A DNA stretch of 64,000 nucleotides from Spirodela intermedia (Eukaryota; Streptophyta; Magnoliopsida; Alismatales; Araceae), in NCBI GenBank assembly GCA_902729315.2, contig LR746269.1, positions 8,034,231 to 8,098,230 of the forward strand, written 5' to 3'. Below the pieces are notes generated by a model. That model did not search any database. It was given only the letters and a program-made list of their open reading frames with translations, and was not told the origin of the DNA. The position numbers and the translations under genes were made by a program. How positions within the stretch are numbered: position 1 is the stretch's first letter; each line of letters begins with the position of its first letter. Of this stretch, positions 15,201 to 33,431 are shown piece after piece.

Positions 15201-16507
15201 TAGGTTTATTTACTTCATATTATCACATTTTTTAATATTGGAACTCAACATTTATCACGGTCTTCGTTTTTCAGGCAAACCTCCCCAAGGAGATTTCAGA
15301 TTACTTGACGAAAATGGGTGCCAGGATACCAAACATAAAACCCGGCAAGGCAACAATTGAGCATCTGAGAAAGGTCCAAGCTTCCACACGTTTCTGGGGT
15401 ATGCTCTTTCTTCAGAGATTAGAATAAAGCACATGTTGGTCTATCTAGTTGTATATAGTTTCCATATCTCCCATTCCTTTGAATAAGAGGATTGCAATTG
15501 TCTCCATTCTCCCGTTTTTACTCCTGATGTTGCATCTCAAAATTTTGTTATCTTCTCTCTAAAAATTTCAGGAGGACTGCTGCTGAGTATTCTAGCCACT
15601 TCATCTATCTTGCTTGATTATCACTTGCGAAAAATCAACCAAGGATTTTCTGTGGGCTTTACATCAGTACTGATCATTGTAAGTTCAATAAGTTCAAGCT
15701 GTTTTTTATTTTACTTGCCTATACCACGTAAATAATGTTCATGGTTCTACATGTGTAATGTTTGAGGTTTCAGATTCGTGATGAAGAGTCTTGGCCTCAT
15801 TATAGCACGCAGTGAGATTTCTTCTCGTCATCTGTTTTTAGTCATGGTGTCTGCTCAAGAAGTTGGGGAAAATTAAGAGCCAGAGATCTCCCTCTCCAAG
15901 CCTTCCTCCTTAATTATGTTACCAAAAACCTCTTTGTGGAGACCGAAGTTGCAGTTGCTTCTATTGAATCCTCGACTGGATGAAATAATCAATATACTAA
16001 GTAGGAGATAGGTGTTTATTAGTACCTTAGGGGAATACACCCCAGATATCAAAAGCCTAATTTTTATGAATAATTGCTAGAGGATGGGTATAAGAGCTCA
16101 GAGGCATGCAGTTATATTTAGTTCGTGTGGGGAACCACTATTGCTCTGCTAATATCATCCCGCAGAGTGAATTGACTTATCCAATTACAGATTTCTCAAT
16201 CTCCATATTGACGGTCAAGTAGTAGCACATAAGAAGTGTTTCCGTCAGCAACTGGAGTATCTCTCTTCTTTGCTTTACTAATCATTCTCACTGTAGATCA
16301 TTTTTCGCTGGAGTAATCTCATCATCACATCCATATTTGTGCGATCGTAATGGACTACTTTATTACCATTTCTCTGTTGAAGCAAATGTCAGAAAACTGA
16401 TTTCTCTGTTTCCTCAGGTCGGTTCCATTATTGAGCTTAGAAGATCATATCAGGCATACAACGTAATGCCCTCCTTAAACCAGATTCTACGCAGATATGG
16501 TGTCTAG
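1077..16507 (+). CDS. SCY2: SCY2, SecY-type channel subunit of the plastid SEC2 translocase
   Basis: Thirteen exons: 1077-1182, 1548-2042, 2749-2837, 4764-4843, 4938-5027, 6699-6790, 8934-9017, 9903-10044, 12203-12319, 12457-12586, 15275-15398, 15572-15678, 16418-16507. All introns are GT-AG and the phases close to 581 codons plus TAG, close to the roughly 575 residues I recall for Arabidopsis SCY2. Exon 1 starts MAGAASATTTLSC, a Ser/Ala/Thr-rich plastid transit peptide; without it exon 2 has no ATG before the SecY domain. That domain starts near residue 149 (MAESFFKSE) and carries the motifs YFIPLPGFDRR, LPSLVKLRKEG, ISESGFGHGSS, LPKEI..YL.KMGARIPNIKPGK and RSYQAYNVMPSL, ending RRYGV. In the family this multi-span channel sits in the plastid inner envelope with SECA2 and SECE2 and inserts membrane proteins. 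The motif set and missing bacterial-type C-terminal tail favour SCY2 over thylakoid SCY1. Introns reach 2.7 kb. Confidence 0.95.
8862..8979 (+). repeat. Partial tandem duplication of SCY2 exon 6 with its splice acceptor
   Basis: The 52 bases at 8862-8913 recur at 8928-8979 with two differences, 66 bases apart. The second copy contains the acceptor (CAG ending at 8933) and the first part of functional exon 6. The first copy keeps the CCTCAG acceptor and a better pyrimidine tract, but both substitutions turn sense codons into TGA (TCA to TGA, GGA to TGA), and the base after the repeat makes TAA. The first copy is thus a decoy exon that would stop translation if spliced in. Confidence 0.9.
9227..9260 (+). 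repeat. (CA)17 microsatellite in SCY2 intron 7
   Basis: Seventeen uninterrupted CA units lie inside the intron following exon 7 of SCY2. They should be length-polymorphic. No function is suggested. Confidence 0.97.
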
Positions 16508-18465
16508 AAATAACAATCGCACGATGAACCATTTCAGGTAAAGTTTCTAATTTTTTTACCAGGCATGTGCATTGTTTAAAGGTGTTTGCTTAAACATTTC
16601 TGTGCTAATTCTACTTCTTCCCTTTTGTAGACCCTCCAGAACTCCACATTTTTCCATCTGAGACGTCCCCAGAATGAAATAGAAACACATCTAGAGACGC
16701 AATGGGAGAGGACCCAGCCTGTTACAGAACGTTGATAGAGGCTGGGCCATTTGCCATGTACACAGTCAGGTTGAGGCCATCCAGCAGTTATGACCGTCAA
16801 AACTAGGGTCATGTATACGTCAGATGAATAGGCCCCTTTGGCCGTGGGGAAGCTAAGGGCTACCCCTCCTTGTAGGAGCCTGGGTATGCCAGGAGACGTG
16901 CCTGTTCATATCATCTGTTCTTCTTCCTTGGAATATTACCAATTTGATTGCATGATTGTTAGACTAACACAAGCTATTACGAGTGATATATGCTTCACTT
17001 CTGGTTTCCTCATATACAATTTTTTTTTTTTCTGAGAGTGCTTTATGTTTATAAGGTTATGGAAAATAACTTCAGTATACTTATCCTGCTAATTGCGAGT
17101 TCCATTGAAATGTATCCAAGCAAGGAAAGGCTTGAGAAGAATCTGGGTTCTGAAGGGGAATGGATTATTATTGAGCAGGAAGAAGTACCTGCATTACCCA
17201 TAACCTGAAAACCGGAAATAAGAGAACTTGCCCTGTTTAGTATCCTAGTGAAGGCACTCACTCTTATGAACAGTTTATGCTACAGACACCCTTCCATTTT
17301 CTAGAAATGATCGAGTACAAGCTTGATATGAATGCATTGACGACAGATTACAGGTGGGTTTGCCAACCATGGAAGAGAAAACATGCCCCCAAGTGGAAAT
17401 ATATTTAGGTTCAGTGATTATGAACTCCTCCTGTATAATAATGAATGTTTAGCAATAATGCAGTACAACCATGAAATTTTAGTTTAGTCTTCTGTTCATT
17501 GAAGGAATGAGGTAGCTTCATGGGTCAAAACTCCAAATCCTTCTCTGTGATCTCAAGCTTATACTTGATCTTAGAATGTGTGAAAAATATAGGAATAGAA
17601 ATCTTCTGAAAAACTTGAAAACCATCTTACCATTTGATAAGATAATTATATATATATACATGATTTATCAATATCAAAGTCATCTTAGCACATCAGGCGG
17701 TGTAAAGCCAACATTTTTAGGAAAGACTGGCGGAGAGTGAAGGCCCCCTTTGCCCAGCATTTCCTTTCTCGCAGGTATTTCTCTTCATCTTGACCTTTCA
17801 CAGGTCCCCACAAACATTTTTCTGACAAAAATGCAGAATATGCCTATAACGATTTGAATAATAATTTCATCCCTTCTTTATAAAGGGGACAAGCTACTCC
17901 CTCTATTGAGAGAGAGAGAGAGAGAGAGAGAGAAGAAGAAAATATAACAATTTCTAGAAGAAAATTTGAAGGGTAGCCATTTCGTCATTTTTTAAAAAAC
18001 AGTCAAATAAAAAAAAAAACCTCAACTGTATTTATTCAAATGGTAGAGAGAGAAAAAAGAGAGGAGTACAGTAATTATCCAAATGATTTATTAGAACTAA
18101 AATCAAATATTTTGGTGTTCCAAAGTTAATCTTCTCATGCTTTCGACCTCCCGGTCACAATTTCCGTATTATGACCTCTTTCAATGTTGACTTAAAATAC
18201 CAGCGGTCAACTTTTATTTTCGTCGGTGTGGGAAAAGCAGACGGCCGCGTCAGCCATACCATTTGGGCTGCTGATGTGTTGTTGGTCAACGCAAGAAAGG
18301 GATCTGGGCCTGCGGGCCTGACCGGAAAACGTTGACGTTGGGCCGGGGCACTAAAGACCCGAGTTTGGGCCGTCCGTTGAGTCGGTGTTCTTCGACGATA
18401 GCCGGCAAGGGAGAGCTGGACAGGCCGAAGAGCGGCGATCACCGGGCAGCTCGTGGGCATCGCTA
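16508..18465. other. SCY2 3' flank and COQ5 upstream region
   Basis: This spacer separates two genes on the same strand. I see no additional gene. A 72-codon frame at 16990-17208 is open but not recognisable and probably lies in SCY2 3' flanking DNA. From about 18230 the sequence becomes GC-rich, which fits the promoter and leader of COQ5. No convincing TATA box was found. Confidence 0.4.
17908..17933 (+). repeat. (GA)n microsatellite
   Basis: About thirteen GA units followed by short GAA repeats lie some 530 bases upstream of the COQ5 start codon. Confidence 0.95.
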
Positions 18466-24738
<6,273 letters not shown>

Positions 24739-26867
24739 CCTCCTTTATACAACCAAGTCAACTCTACCACAGCCACCGGGCATTTAGTCTGTTGGCTGTG
24801 TAGGCTTCAGTGGAGAACTACGTTCAAGGGCAGGCAAAAAATGATGTCAAGGCTACATATCCACTCTCTTCCCAAGGTTGTCATTTTCCCTGGGTTACTT
24901 GTTGGACGTTTCACTAATTTTCCATTCTTCTATTTGTTAATAGCCTCTGCTCAAGGACCATTGGAAAGTTGTGGTAAACCCATCATATTCTATTCTTTGA
25001 GTTATTTTGCATCTACCACAGTTCAAATAAATCAGATTATTGATTGCTTTGTTCTTTTCCTATGAATCCCTCAATCCTGGATATCACTTGACTTTGGTGT
25101 TTTGTTGAGTTTGCCCTGCCATAAAAAGTATCAAATATTTTTCAAATAAATGAGATTCAAGAAGATATGTAACAAAATCATCTTTTTTGTGGGCTTTAGA
25201 GAGCCCTAAGTTTCATATGCTCAACAATAATGTTGGACTGTTGTGTGACGTTTACATCTCATGTATTATTAGTATAGTGACCTTGCTAAATATCATCTAT
25301 TAGTGTATAGTTTAGTGATGACGATGACATTACATTTTCTCCAAGCGTCACCTTGTAGCTTTGTGTGATGTGATGATCCTTGGTGATGAAGTTTCGGCCA
25401 TTCAACTCACTAATTGCCATTAAATGGGGTCTGACTCTTATTTGTAAACGAAGTCTTAATTTTGTCACACATAATAACATCATTTTTAGCATGCCCCTTA
25501 ATGTGCAATCCAACATTCAATTTTGGTCGATATAAAATATTCATGCAACCATTATCCATCCTACTGCATAAAGTTATTTGTTTAATTCATTATTTTAATT
25601 TCAAATATTCTTTAATAATATTTTTTTACGATATAAAATTTTCTAATTCTTGAAGTAAAACTTAGGCTTATAAGAAAAGGGTAGATGATTTTCAACCATG
25701 TTATGGGAATCATTTGTTTTTCTAAGTTAACTAGAAAAACTCTTTACAGAAAAATGTGCTTAAGTTTTTAATATATCAATATATATGAAATATCTTGCCC
25801 TAATAGTCTTGCTTGATATTCTTATGTGAATATGGTGCAAAAGCATGAATTAAGATGTACCTCTAGGTGTAAGGAGATGTGGCTTTTCTATGTTCTATTC
25901 AAGATATAGGAATACATGCTATAGCCAATCTTGACTTTGGTGAGGGTCATTTTTACCTAAACTACAAAAACATCACTCAAATAGGTTCAGACAACAATGT
26001 CTCAATCTAGCAGCTCCAACTATTAGTGAATGGCTTATGAATTAGGATTCACTATTTCATGACTAGTTAACTATAGGTAAATTGGAAAAGTAGGTTTTGA
26101 TGGTGAAAATTTCTAATATGAATGCAGTTTGGAATGAAAAGATGTCTTGTAAGGCTAATAGCATAAATTTCATTTTAATATTTATATTTGTAATCATTTA
26201 TCTCTTTGAAGTACTACAATTCATTGGAGTACTTGCTAATGAATGAACAAACAATATGTCTAATACCATTAACAAAAAATTAAAATATTCATAGTACTAA
26301 AGAAGAGAAAATTTTAATATCCATAAGTGCTAAGTCAGAAAATTATAAAATTATCATTTTACTAGAAATAATCATGTATCTACTAACACATGTTTCAATG
26401 ATATTTTGATGTTGAAAAAATAATAAGTTATTAGGGTAATAGTTATTCTGGTTTAATACATAATGCAAACGACTTGGCATTCATACACATTTCAGCCTAA
26501 ATTTTCTGAATATTTGGAGAAATAGTTCTTATAATGAGGACTTGTAAACTCCTTGTAGGTTGTATGTAAATGTTGTGGCTCATACTCTCCTCTTTTCTTC
26601 CTCTCTTACTTTTGACTAATATTGGCAAATGTTCACTCTTTATATTATGTATTTTTGCCATTAAACGTTCTTTTATGAATGAAAATTAGGCCATTTTCAA
26701 ATAAATTGGCAATTCAAATTAATTTTCAAAAATATCAGTTAATATTGTAAAAACTTATTTAACCATTATAAGATGTATATGGACAATTTTTCCTTTGAAT
26801 ACATTTGCTTTGGTTTCAGACATTTTTATTAGGAAATATTTAGTTCATTAAGTAATATAGTTCAATT

Positions 26868-27320
26868 GTACTAAGGTCCCAAAGCCAATGATTTCTAGAT
26901 CAATTCTTAATGATAATTCAATTTTAAAGTAATGAATGTGCTTCCAATCATGCTAATCCTTTTTTGACTAACCTAGAGTTGTGAATCAAGAATTGATTTG
27001 TGGGCTACAAAACTAAAGAAGTGAACATATACAAGAATTTTGATGATAATTGCTTGAGTTGGCTGAAACTATTAATTCTAGAAACCTTTGTACTAAGGTC
27101 CCAAAGCCAATGATTTTTAGATCAATTCTTAATGATAATTCAATTTTAAAGTAATGAATATGCTTTCCAATCATACTAATCTTTTTTTGGCTAACCTAGA
27201 GTTGTGAATCAAGAATTGATTTGTGGGCTACAAAAAAAAAGAAGTGAATATATACAAGAATTTTGATGAGAACAGCTTGAGCTGTGAATCATGCTAATTC
27301 TAGTCCTTCAGAAACCTTTG
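26868..27320 (+). repeat. Tandem duplication with a 222-base period
   Basis: The block starting GTACTAAGGTCCC at 26868 recurs at 27090 and stays highly similar, with small indels, to about 27320. Both copies end with the shared GAAACCTTTGTA. Neither has a long open frame. It is non-coding and could be a fragment of an unidentified repeat family. Confidence 0.88.
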
Positions 27321-28269
27321 TAGTAGTGTAGGTCACTAAGTATTAGTGACACATCAAAATGGTGGAGTGGGTGAGGTGAACAAAACCACTAGAAATTATG
27401 TGAGTAGAATTGTGAAAATTATTAGAAAATTAGCAGCTATCATGTAAATATCAAGTCACCCCCACTCTTGGTTTCTCATTTTCTTTAATAGAGTCAATAG
27501 ATATAAAATATAAACATGGAAATATATTGGATCATTGAATTTTTTTTAAAGCAGACCATATTTTATATTATACATAAAAAATATTGGCCATGTAATGAAG
27601 GACATGAACCTAATCTCCATTGATTATAACTTGAATATATTTACTCATTAAAAAATATCATTTGACTAATTACTTTAACCTTATCTTGACATAATAAAAA
27701 AGCACATCTATTTTGCAAGCAATTGAAAGTTAAAGACTAAATATAATGTTTAACTCAAGAAATTTAGTCTACATTCAATGGACAATAAAAAGGTCAGTGT
27801 TAAGGTTAAAAATACCATGGATTGGATAAACTTGCTTAATTTATTTACTTTTCTAAGATGGCACAATAAATAAAAAACATAACCAGAAATACATCTTATC
27901 AAGTTAAAATGTGTACCTCAATTTCAGAAATAGGTTTTCTTAAACAAGTATAAAAATTCTTGAGACTTTTAAAAGGAGAACAATATAGAGATGTATTGAT
28001 GTAGCCTAGAACTTGGAAAGTGAAGAAGAGGCCAAAACTAGATGCCCAATCACATTGAAATTGGGCCGCCAAGAGAAGAATATTAAAAGAGGATTCAATT
28101 AACTATTAGGCGTAACGAAAGCATGAAAAGTTATGTTAGTAAAGCTATTTTATGTAAGTTTACTTTCTATCTCTTTCTTAGAGAAGGTATTTTAAATGTT
28201 CTTCAGAGTTTATCGCCATGATGTGTTCAAGATCTTAGTTTGTCAAAGTCTATTTTAAAGTTAGTTAAA

Positions 28270-28530
28270 GCATGTCCTCAAGATCTGTTTAGGATCCTTC
28301 TTTAGGGAGCACCACACTTCTTTTTTAGGCTTAAATAAAAGCCTTTATTATAACTTGAGGAAGACACTTTTGAAGTATAATAAGTTTTTCTCTTTATGAG
28401 GTTCCATAAGATTTGTTCAAGATCCTCATTTTGGGGTAACCACACCTCCTTTTAAGGCCTAAATAAAGGCTCCTATTGTAAAGTAAGAAAGACATTTTTA
28501 AAGGATAATCAGTTTTTTTTCTCATGTGAG
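28270..28530 (+). repeat. Diverged tandem duplication, period about 128 bases
   Basis: Two copies share blocks such as TTAGGC/TAAATAAAAGCC near 28326 and AAGGCCTAAATAAAGGC near 28454, together with matching flanks (CACCACAC / ACCACACC; AAGACA). Divergence is much higher than in the 222-base duplication nearby. TATA-like and AATAAA-like blocks would fit a fragment of a long terminal repeat, but no primer-binding site or terminal TG/CA pair could be shown. Confidence 0.55.
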
Positions 28531-30200
28531 CTTCCCTACTTTCTACTTATGGATTCAAGTGCCCCTTGTGGATTCAAGGGTCCCCCATTAATCTTGCAAA
28601 TTTAAGGGTTGAAGTCTCTATTTTTATGGATTTAGAAGTTAGTTTATTCTTCAAAGTTTGTGTTTAGTGAATTCAAGCCCGAATCTTGATATCTTCAATA
28701 TAACTACTACCTTATGTACATAACTATATATTAAATTTATTTCTTAGGAAAAACATGTCTTTTTTAATTTAAATAAATTATATGTAATTTTCCATCTAAG
28801 TTAAAGAAATATTGACAATAGTTTTGAAGCATAAAAGTAAAGATGAACTATTTTTAAACAATTGCTAACTTTTATTTTATTTAATGAAGTTGTCAATATC
28901 TTGATTCTAGATTTTGTTAAAGTGAAATCAAAACCATGTTAGGAATGATAAATTATCAAAAAATATTTCTATCAATTGTTCTATAAGGATGTGTATTTTT
29001 TATCATTTTTTTAGGATAAATAAAGAGTTTTTAATTTTGAATGAATAACATAGCTCAAAGTTAAAATGATAATTTTCACTTTTCAGAAATTTAATAAGGA
29101 CATTATTTTAGCCTTATTTTTGAATATTTATAGAAAACTAGTGATGAAAGAGAACTTTTGCATTATATTTTCATGAAAAACGTTGATAAGGGCAAAATTA
29201 GTTATTCCTCCCTAAAAGGTAGAATGAAGCAACAAAAAAATAGGAATCAAGCATGTTTATAGCCTATTAGATTGGTTTTTTGTCTTCAATGCATTTCGGA
29301 ACATATGTTTGTGCTCCATGCTATTAAATGTTTGGCCTACTTTGGTGACAAGTTTTGAGCCTTCCTTGTTTCTATGTTGTAACTTGCCCTTCAGTCTTAT
29401 CTTGGTTCTATAGAGTATTTATCAAGATCAGCCATTTGAAATTATGACAATTCTTTATGTCAATTAATGAGATAATAATTTTCATGATTCTTTTATTAGA
29501 TTTAAAATGTCCCATATTTTTTCACATTTAACTTGTTAAAACTATCGTTATGATTTTTTCTTCCACAACTATACACTAAATCCCAAAAGTTTTTTTTATT
29601 TTTTCTAGAATGCTATTGGTTTGTAGTTTGCACAAGTCAATGGAAGGTGGTGGTTCACACTTACATGGATGACTTTTTATATAATATATCATATTATTTA
29701 GCAGAATAGTAATCCATTGTAGCTTTGGCATAGGAAGCTAATCCAAGGAATGTTTGGGAGGAAATAATTAAAAATAAATTTTATATTGTAGAGTGATTCA
29801 CCATACAATTGTGTGAAAATTCCCAAAGATGAATTAAATTTTCTCCAAGAAGTGACAATTAATTTTATAATCCATTGAAACCCTAACCTAGCCAAACTTA
29901 GACCAAGTATGACTAGTGAAAATTCATTAGTGGACTAAACGATGAGGGATGGATACTTTTGAGGGAGTTTTTGAAACAATGGTCTCAGTGATTTTACTAA
30001 TCAATGAATAATTTGTCCAGATCATTGGCAACTAGAATTAAATTAACATAGTTGGAATTTTGTTATCAACATTAGATACCTTGAACTAGAATGATGAGAA
30101 AAAGTTGGGGACACTGATCTAATGTGTGTACATAATGAATCTATTCACCAGGGAGAAGAGGGGGTAGAAGACGTGGAGTCTGGGAGAAGCTTGTTAAGAT

Positions 30201-32466
30201 GGAAAATAAACTCTTGTTCAGAGAGGCACCGAATCGAGACTCAGAATGATCGTCATTCCACAGATATCGACGGCGAGTTTGGTAGGTAGAGTGGAATCTG
30301 TCCCAGAGGACATCGCCATCTTCAAACTATAGATTATGGATTGAAACATGAACGCAACATCTATTAGAGCGCAGGGCAGGAGGCGGCGGAGGAGATGGAA
30401 TCGCTGCGCGCCCGCTATCTCTCCCCCCTCTGCTCCGGTGTAAGCCCCTTTCCTTTCCCACAAGTTGGGCAACTTATCAGGCCAAATCCTTGGCAGTCGA
30501 AGCACCTGCAACATCAGAGAGTCAGTCGGCTCCCCTCTTGAACACTGTACCATCATTTCTGAAAAATAGGCCTACTTCCATCTCTCAAAGATGTTTCCGT
30601 TCTTTTTGTTCCTCCCGGTTCCCTGAATGATGAGAAAACATCAACGTTCCCGTTCTTTCAGTTTCTTCTTCATTTCTCTATATTTTTGAGGAAATGGAAG
30701 CGACTACGGCCCGCTGACCTTGCATCCAGGGCATTCGACAGAACCTTTCCCAGTGCAAGTCCGGCAGCCCTTGGCGACCTACGCAAGCAGAAGGAGATGA
30801 TAGATACAATAAAGATCTCAACTTTGAACCGAAATTTCGTTGTCATTGGAAGATCAAATGCGCAGTTCTTCTGCCAACCGACGGCCTATGATTCAGAGAT
30901 CCAATGAAAAGCGTACTGTTCTCAGATTGCCGCTTCCGGGCCTCCGCGCGAAGGCCGCGGCGTTCACGTTTGCTGTCTGTCTTCGTCGCCCATGGAGGAC
31001 GCCATTGCACAGAGGAATCTGGGTAGAGAAGGAGCTCGCCTTCATTGCTGATAATCGATAAAGCAGGAAAGCGGGGGGAGGGGAGGAACAAGTGCCCACC
31101 AGTTTTTAATCTGTATTACTTGGCCACGGAAGATAAGACGAGACCTCGAGGCTGAGAAAGAGGGAAAACCCGTGTCCACACATTGCTCTTCCCTGTCCCA
31201 TGCGGATTACCACGCGTGCGGTGTCCACAGGCAGTATGGGTTGTAAACGGCTTCCAGACGGTGCCCACAGGCAGGTATGCCTGGGAACGTACGCATGTGC
31301 CGGCATGCTACGTAGGACGTCTTATCGTCTCCACTATAAATATTAAAATATCAGCGTTTTCCCTGAGTCCACAGGTCCTCCAAGTGGACTGATGTGAGGC
31401 TTACTCCTAGCGCTTTCGGCCATTTTGGACAGGAGGGGGACGAAGGACTAGTTGAGGAAGTGAAGGATTTGTGAGGCGCGGTATGGAGAGACTGGATAGA
31501 GGAGAAGATAAGGCCTTGACCTTTAAAAACAACGCAGGACGTGCATACGTATATTCATGAAACCTTCTATCGTTTTCTGTGTTTGCGGCGGCCACTGGTC
31601 GGCGGGTTCTCTCTCTTAATATGAGATAATACGAAATGATTGTAAATGGTTCACACCGTAGACAGCTATAGGATAGACATTCTATCGCTTGGATAGGGTT
31701 CATGTACCCTCTTTGAGATTTGCTTGCACTCGGGTTGGGCTGTTCCAATCCATTTCTTCGCTGGACAATTGTGTTCTTGTCAAATTTAATATTTTGTTGT
31801 CTAGTTGAATTGGGTTTCTAATGTAACAGCGACTTGTTGAATTCTCGTAACTTTTATTCCATAAATAAACTTCTTTTACCAGGATGGATATCATCGGCTA
31901 AGTATAAAAATATTGCAGTATGATAAGTCCAATTTATTGATTTCGGATAGTGAAATGTTTATAAAATATCTTTCCTAAAATTTTAATGGTATACATAAAT
32001 ACGTAGTTACTGTAAAATGTGTTATTTTGATACAATCTGCACGAGAAATGATAAGGGATTTAAAAATATGCTCATCTCAACCCTCCCCAAACCAGACCTC
32101 CCCCCCCCCTCCGTACGAGAAGGTTAATAATACTACTCTCACCTTAGGGATATTAGGGCTCCCCTTCTGGTGGGGATGGAAGCCCACCAAAAATGGCCGT
32201 ATGCCTCAATGGGAGTGCGATCTCCCGCGAGTGTTTAGTAAAGGAAAGAAGAATAGTTTACATCTGCTTCTTAGTCACACATCGGTTACATTACTCATGT
32301 AAAAATATGTGGATCAAAGGAACTCCTCTTCGTGTGGATGCAGTTGACATCTGAATCATCCAGCATTTAATTCTTCCCCCCCCATTACTGAGGAACCCCC
32401 CTTACCCATTATACAAATTTGAATAAATTCGGAGACAGAAATCTGTTAGCATCTCCGGATCAGATT
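30201..32466. other. GC-rich island of unclear nature between COQ5 and the 32.5 kb gene
   Basis: From about 30360 to 31400 GC content and coding-like texture rise sharply above the AT-rich surroundings. Short frames occur on both strands, for example MESLRARYLSPLCSG from 30395 (+) and a 73-codon frame at 30686-30907 (+). None resembles a protein I know, and no splice pattern joins them. It could be a decayed gene, a promoter or leader, or a fragment of a mobile element. From 31750 to 32466 the sequence is AT-rich with a poly-C tract near 32100. Confidence 0.35.
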
Positions 32467-32993
32467 CTAACTCAGAGTCATCAGCGACGGAGCAGCAACG
32501 GCGCGATCTTCTGACTGCTGATCCTTCTTATTCCCGTAGCCCGTGGTGGAGACAGCAGCTTTGGAGGCCCTCGGCTTCCGGGACCTGTGCTTCTTCCTGG
32601 GTTTGGATGACTGCGGGATGAAGACGCCGGTTCCCTTCACCTCCCTCCCGTAGAATGGCTCGTAGAAGACTGGAGATGAGGATACTGCCTTCGGTGCTAG
32701 ATTAGAGCCCTGCTGATGGAGATTGCAACGAGTAACCCCACAAGGATGGGAAAAGATTGTGTTTAAACGCTTGAAGCTGATGACTGCTGAGTCGATTTCA
32801 AGCTCTATCTAGTCTTGAACTAACAGGAAAAAAATAGTGATAAGTTGCGGGCTCCGACCTGAGGAGAAATCAAAGGATTCAGAGATGCGAATCCCTCGGC
32901 ATCGTCCTCCTCCATGATCAGGAGCGCGATCTGATTGGCAAGGTCAGCGAAGAACACGTCGCCTTCGATCTCTACAGTTGCATCCATCTTCAT
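32467..32993 (-). CDS. Small plant protein of unknown function with a GTGVFIP motif
   Basis: I do not recognise a named gene, but this reads as a real two-exon gene. Exon 1 (32993-32859) encodes 45 residues starting MKMDATVEIEGDVFFADL, with an acidic stretch LIMEEDDAEGF. The intron is GT-AG and about 146 bases long. Exon 2 (32712-32467) encodes 81 more residues and ends in TAG, giving 126 residues; an alternative acceptor three bases later removes one Gln. The second half contains FYEPFYGREVKGTGVFIP followed by a basic run PRKKHRSRKPRASK that could be a nuclear localisation signal. I recall GTGVF(I/L)P motifs in uncharacterised plant proteins, so this is probably a conserved family; that is memory, not a search. 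No signal peptide or membrane segment is seen. The start could also be the second Met, two codons on. Confidence 0.72.
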
Positions 32994-33364
32994 AATCGAC
33001 GTTCCGCAGGACGTTTATCCTTGGGGCTCCCTTCTCTCCTTCAGGATTCGGATGCTGATTCTTCTCCCCTCCGCGTTCCGGTTCCTTCTCTTCCGAAGAC
33101 AACTCTCGGGTGCTTTAATAGCGATGGAGGATTAAGCGCGCGCCTGCGAGATCCACAGCACAAGTAGCGGTCATACCAGCCCTTCTGTAGCCTCGGGCTG
33201 ACCCCACCCGAGCACGAGCCAGAACATATCTTCAGCTCCTCCGAGTAAATGTTGTGACATCACGCTGTTATCCTGCAGCCAGGCATTAAGGCTAAGGAAG
33301 ATAAACTCAGACGTTCCCGTAGCCTCCCACATCCACCATCCACCACCCCTCATTCCACGGAGGA

Positions 33365-33366
<2 letters not shown>

Positions 33367-33412
<46 letters not shown>
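33367..33412 (+). repeat. (TC)23 microsatellite, GA repeat relative to the minus-strand gene
   Basis: Twenty-three TC units lie about 375 bases upstream of the start codon of the small minus-strand gene, which reads them as (GA)n. GA tracts of this kind are common in plant promoters and 5' leaders. Confidence 0.95.
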
Positions 33413-33419
<7 letters not shown>

Positions 33420-33428
33420 TATATATAT
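33413..33428 (-). promoter_or_regulatory. Candidate TATA box for the small minus-strand gene
   Basis: On the minus strand the sequence CCATATATATAGATATATGA lies directly upstream of the GA repeat. If used, transcription would begin near 33390 and give a leader of about 400 bases that contains the GA tract and a 60-codon upstream frame (33353-33171). The position is inferred from sequence only. Confidence 0.3.
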
Positions 33429-33431
33429 GGT

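Larger units (their letters stand above)
24739..30200. other. AT-rich intergenic DNA without a supportable gene
   Basis: The first 400 bases are probably the 3' untranslated region of COQ5, with AATAAA-type signals near 25026 and 25144. The remainder is strongly AT-rich with only short chance frames. Two local tandem duplications (26868-27320 and about 28270-28530) suggest old repeat-derived DNA. I found no reverse transcriptase, integrase or transposase signature. Confidence 0.6.
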
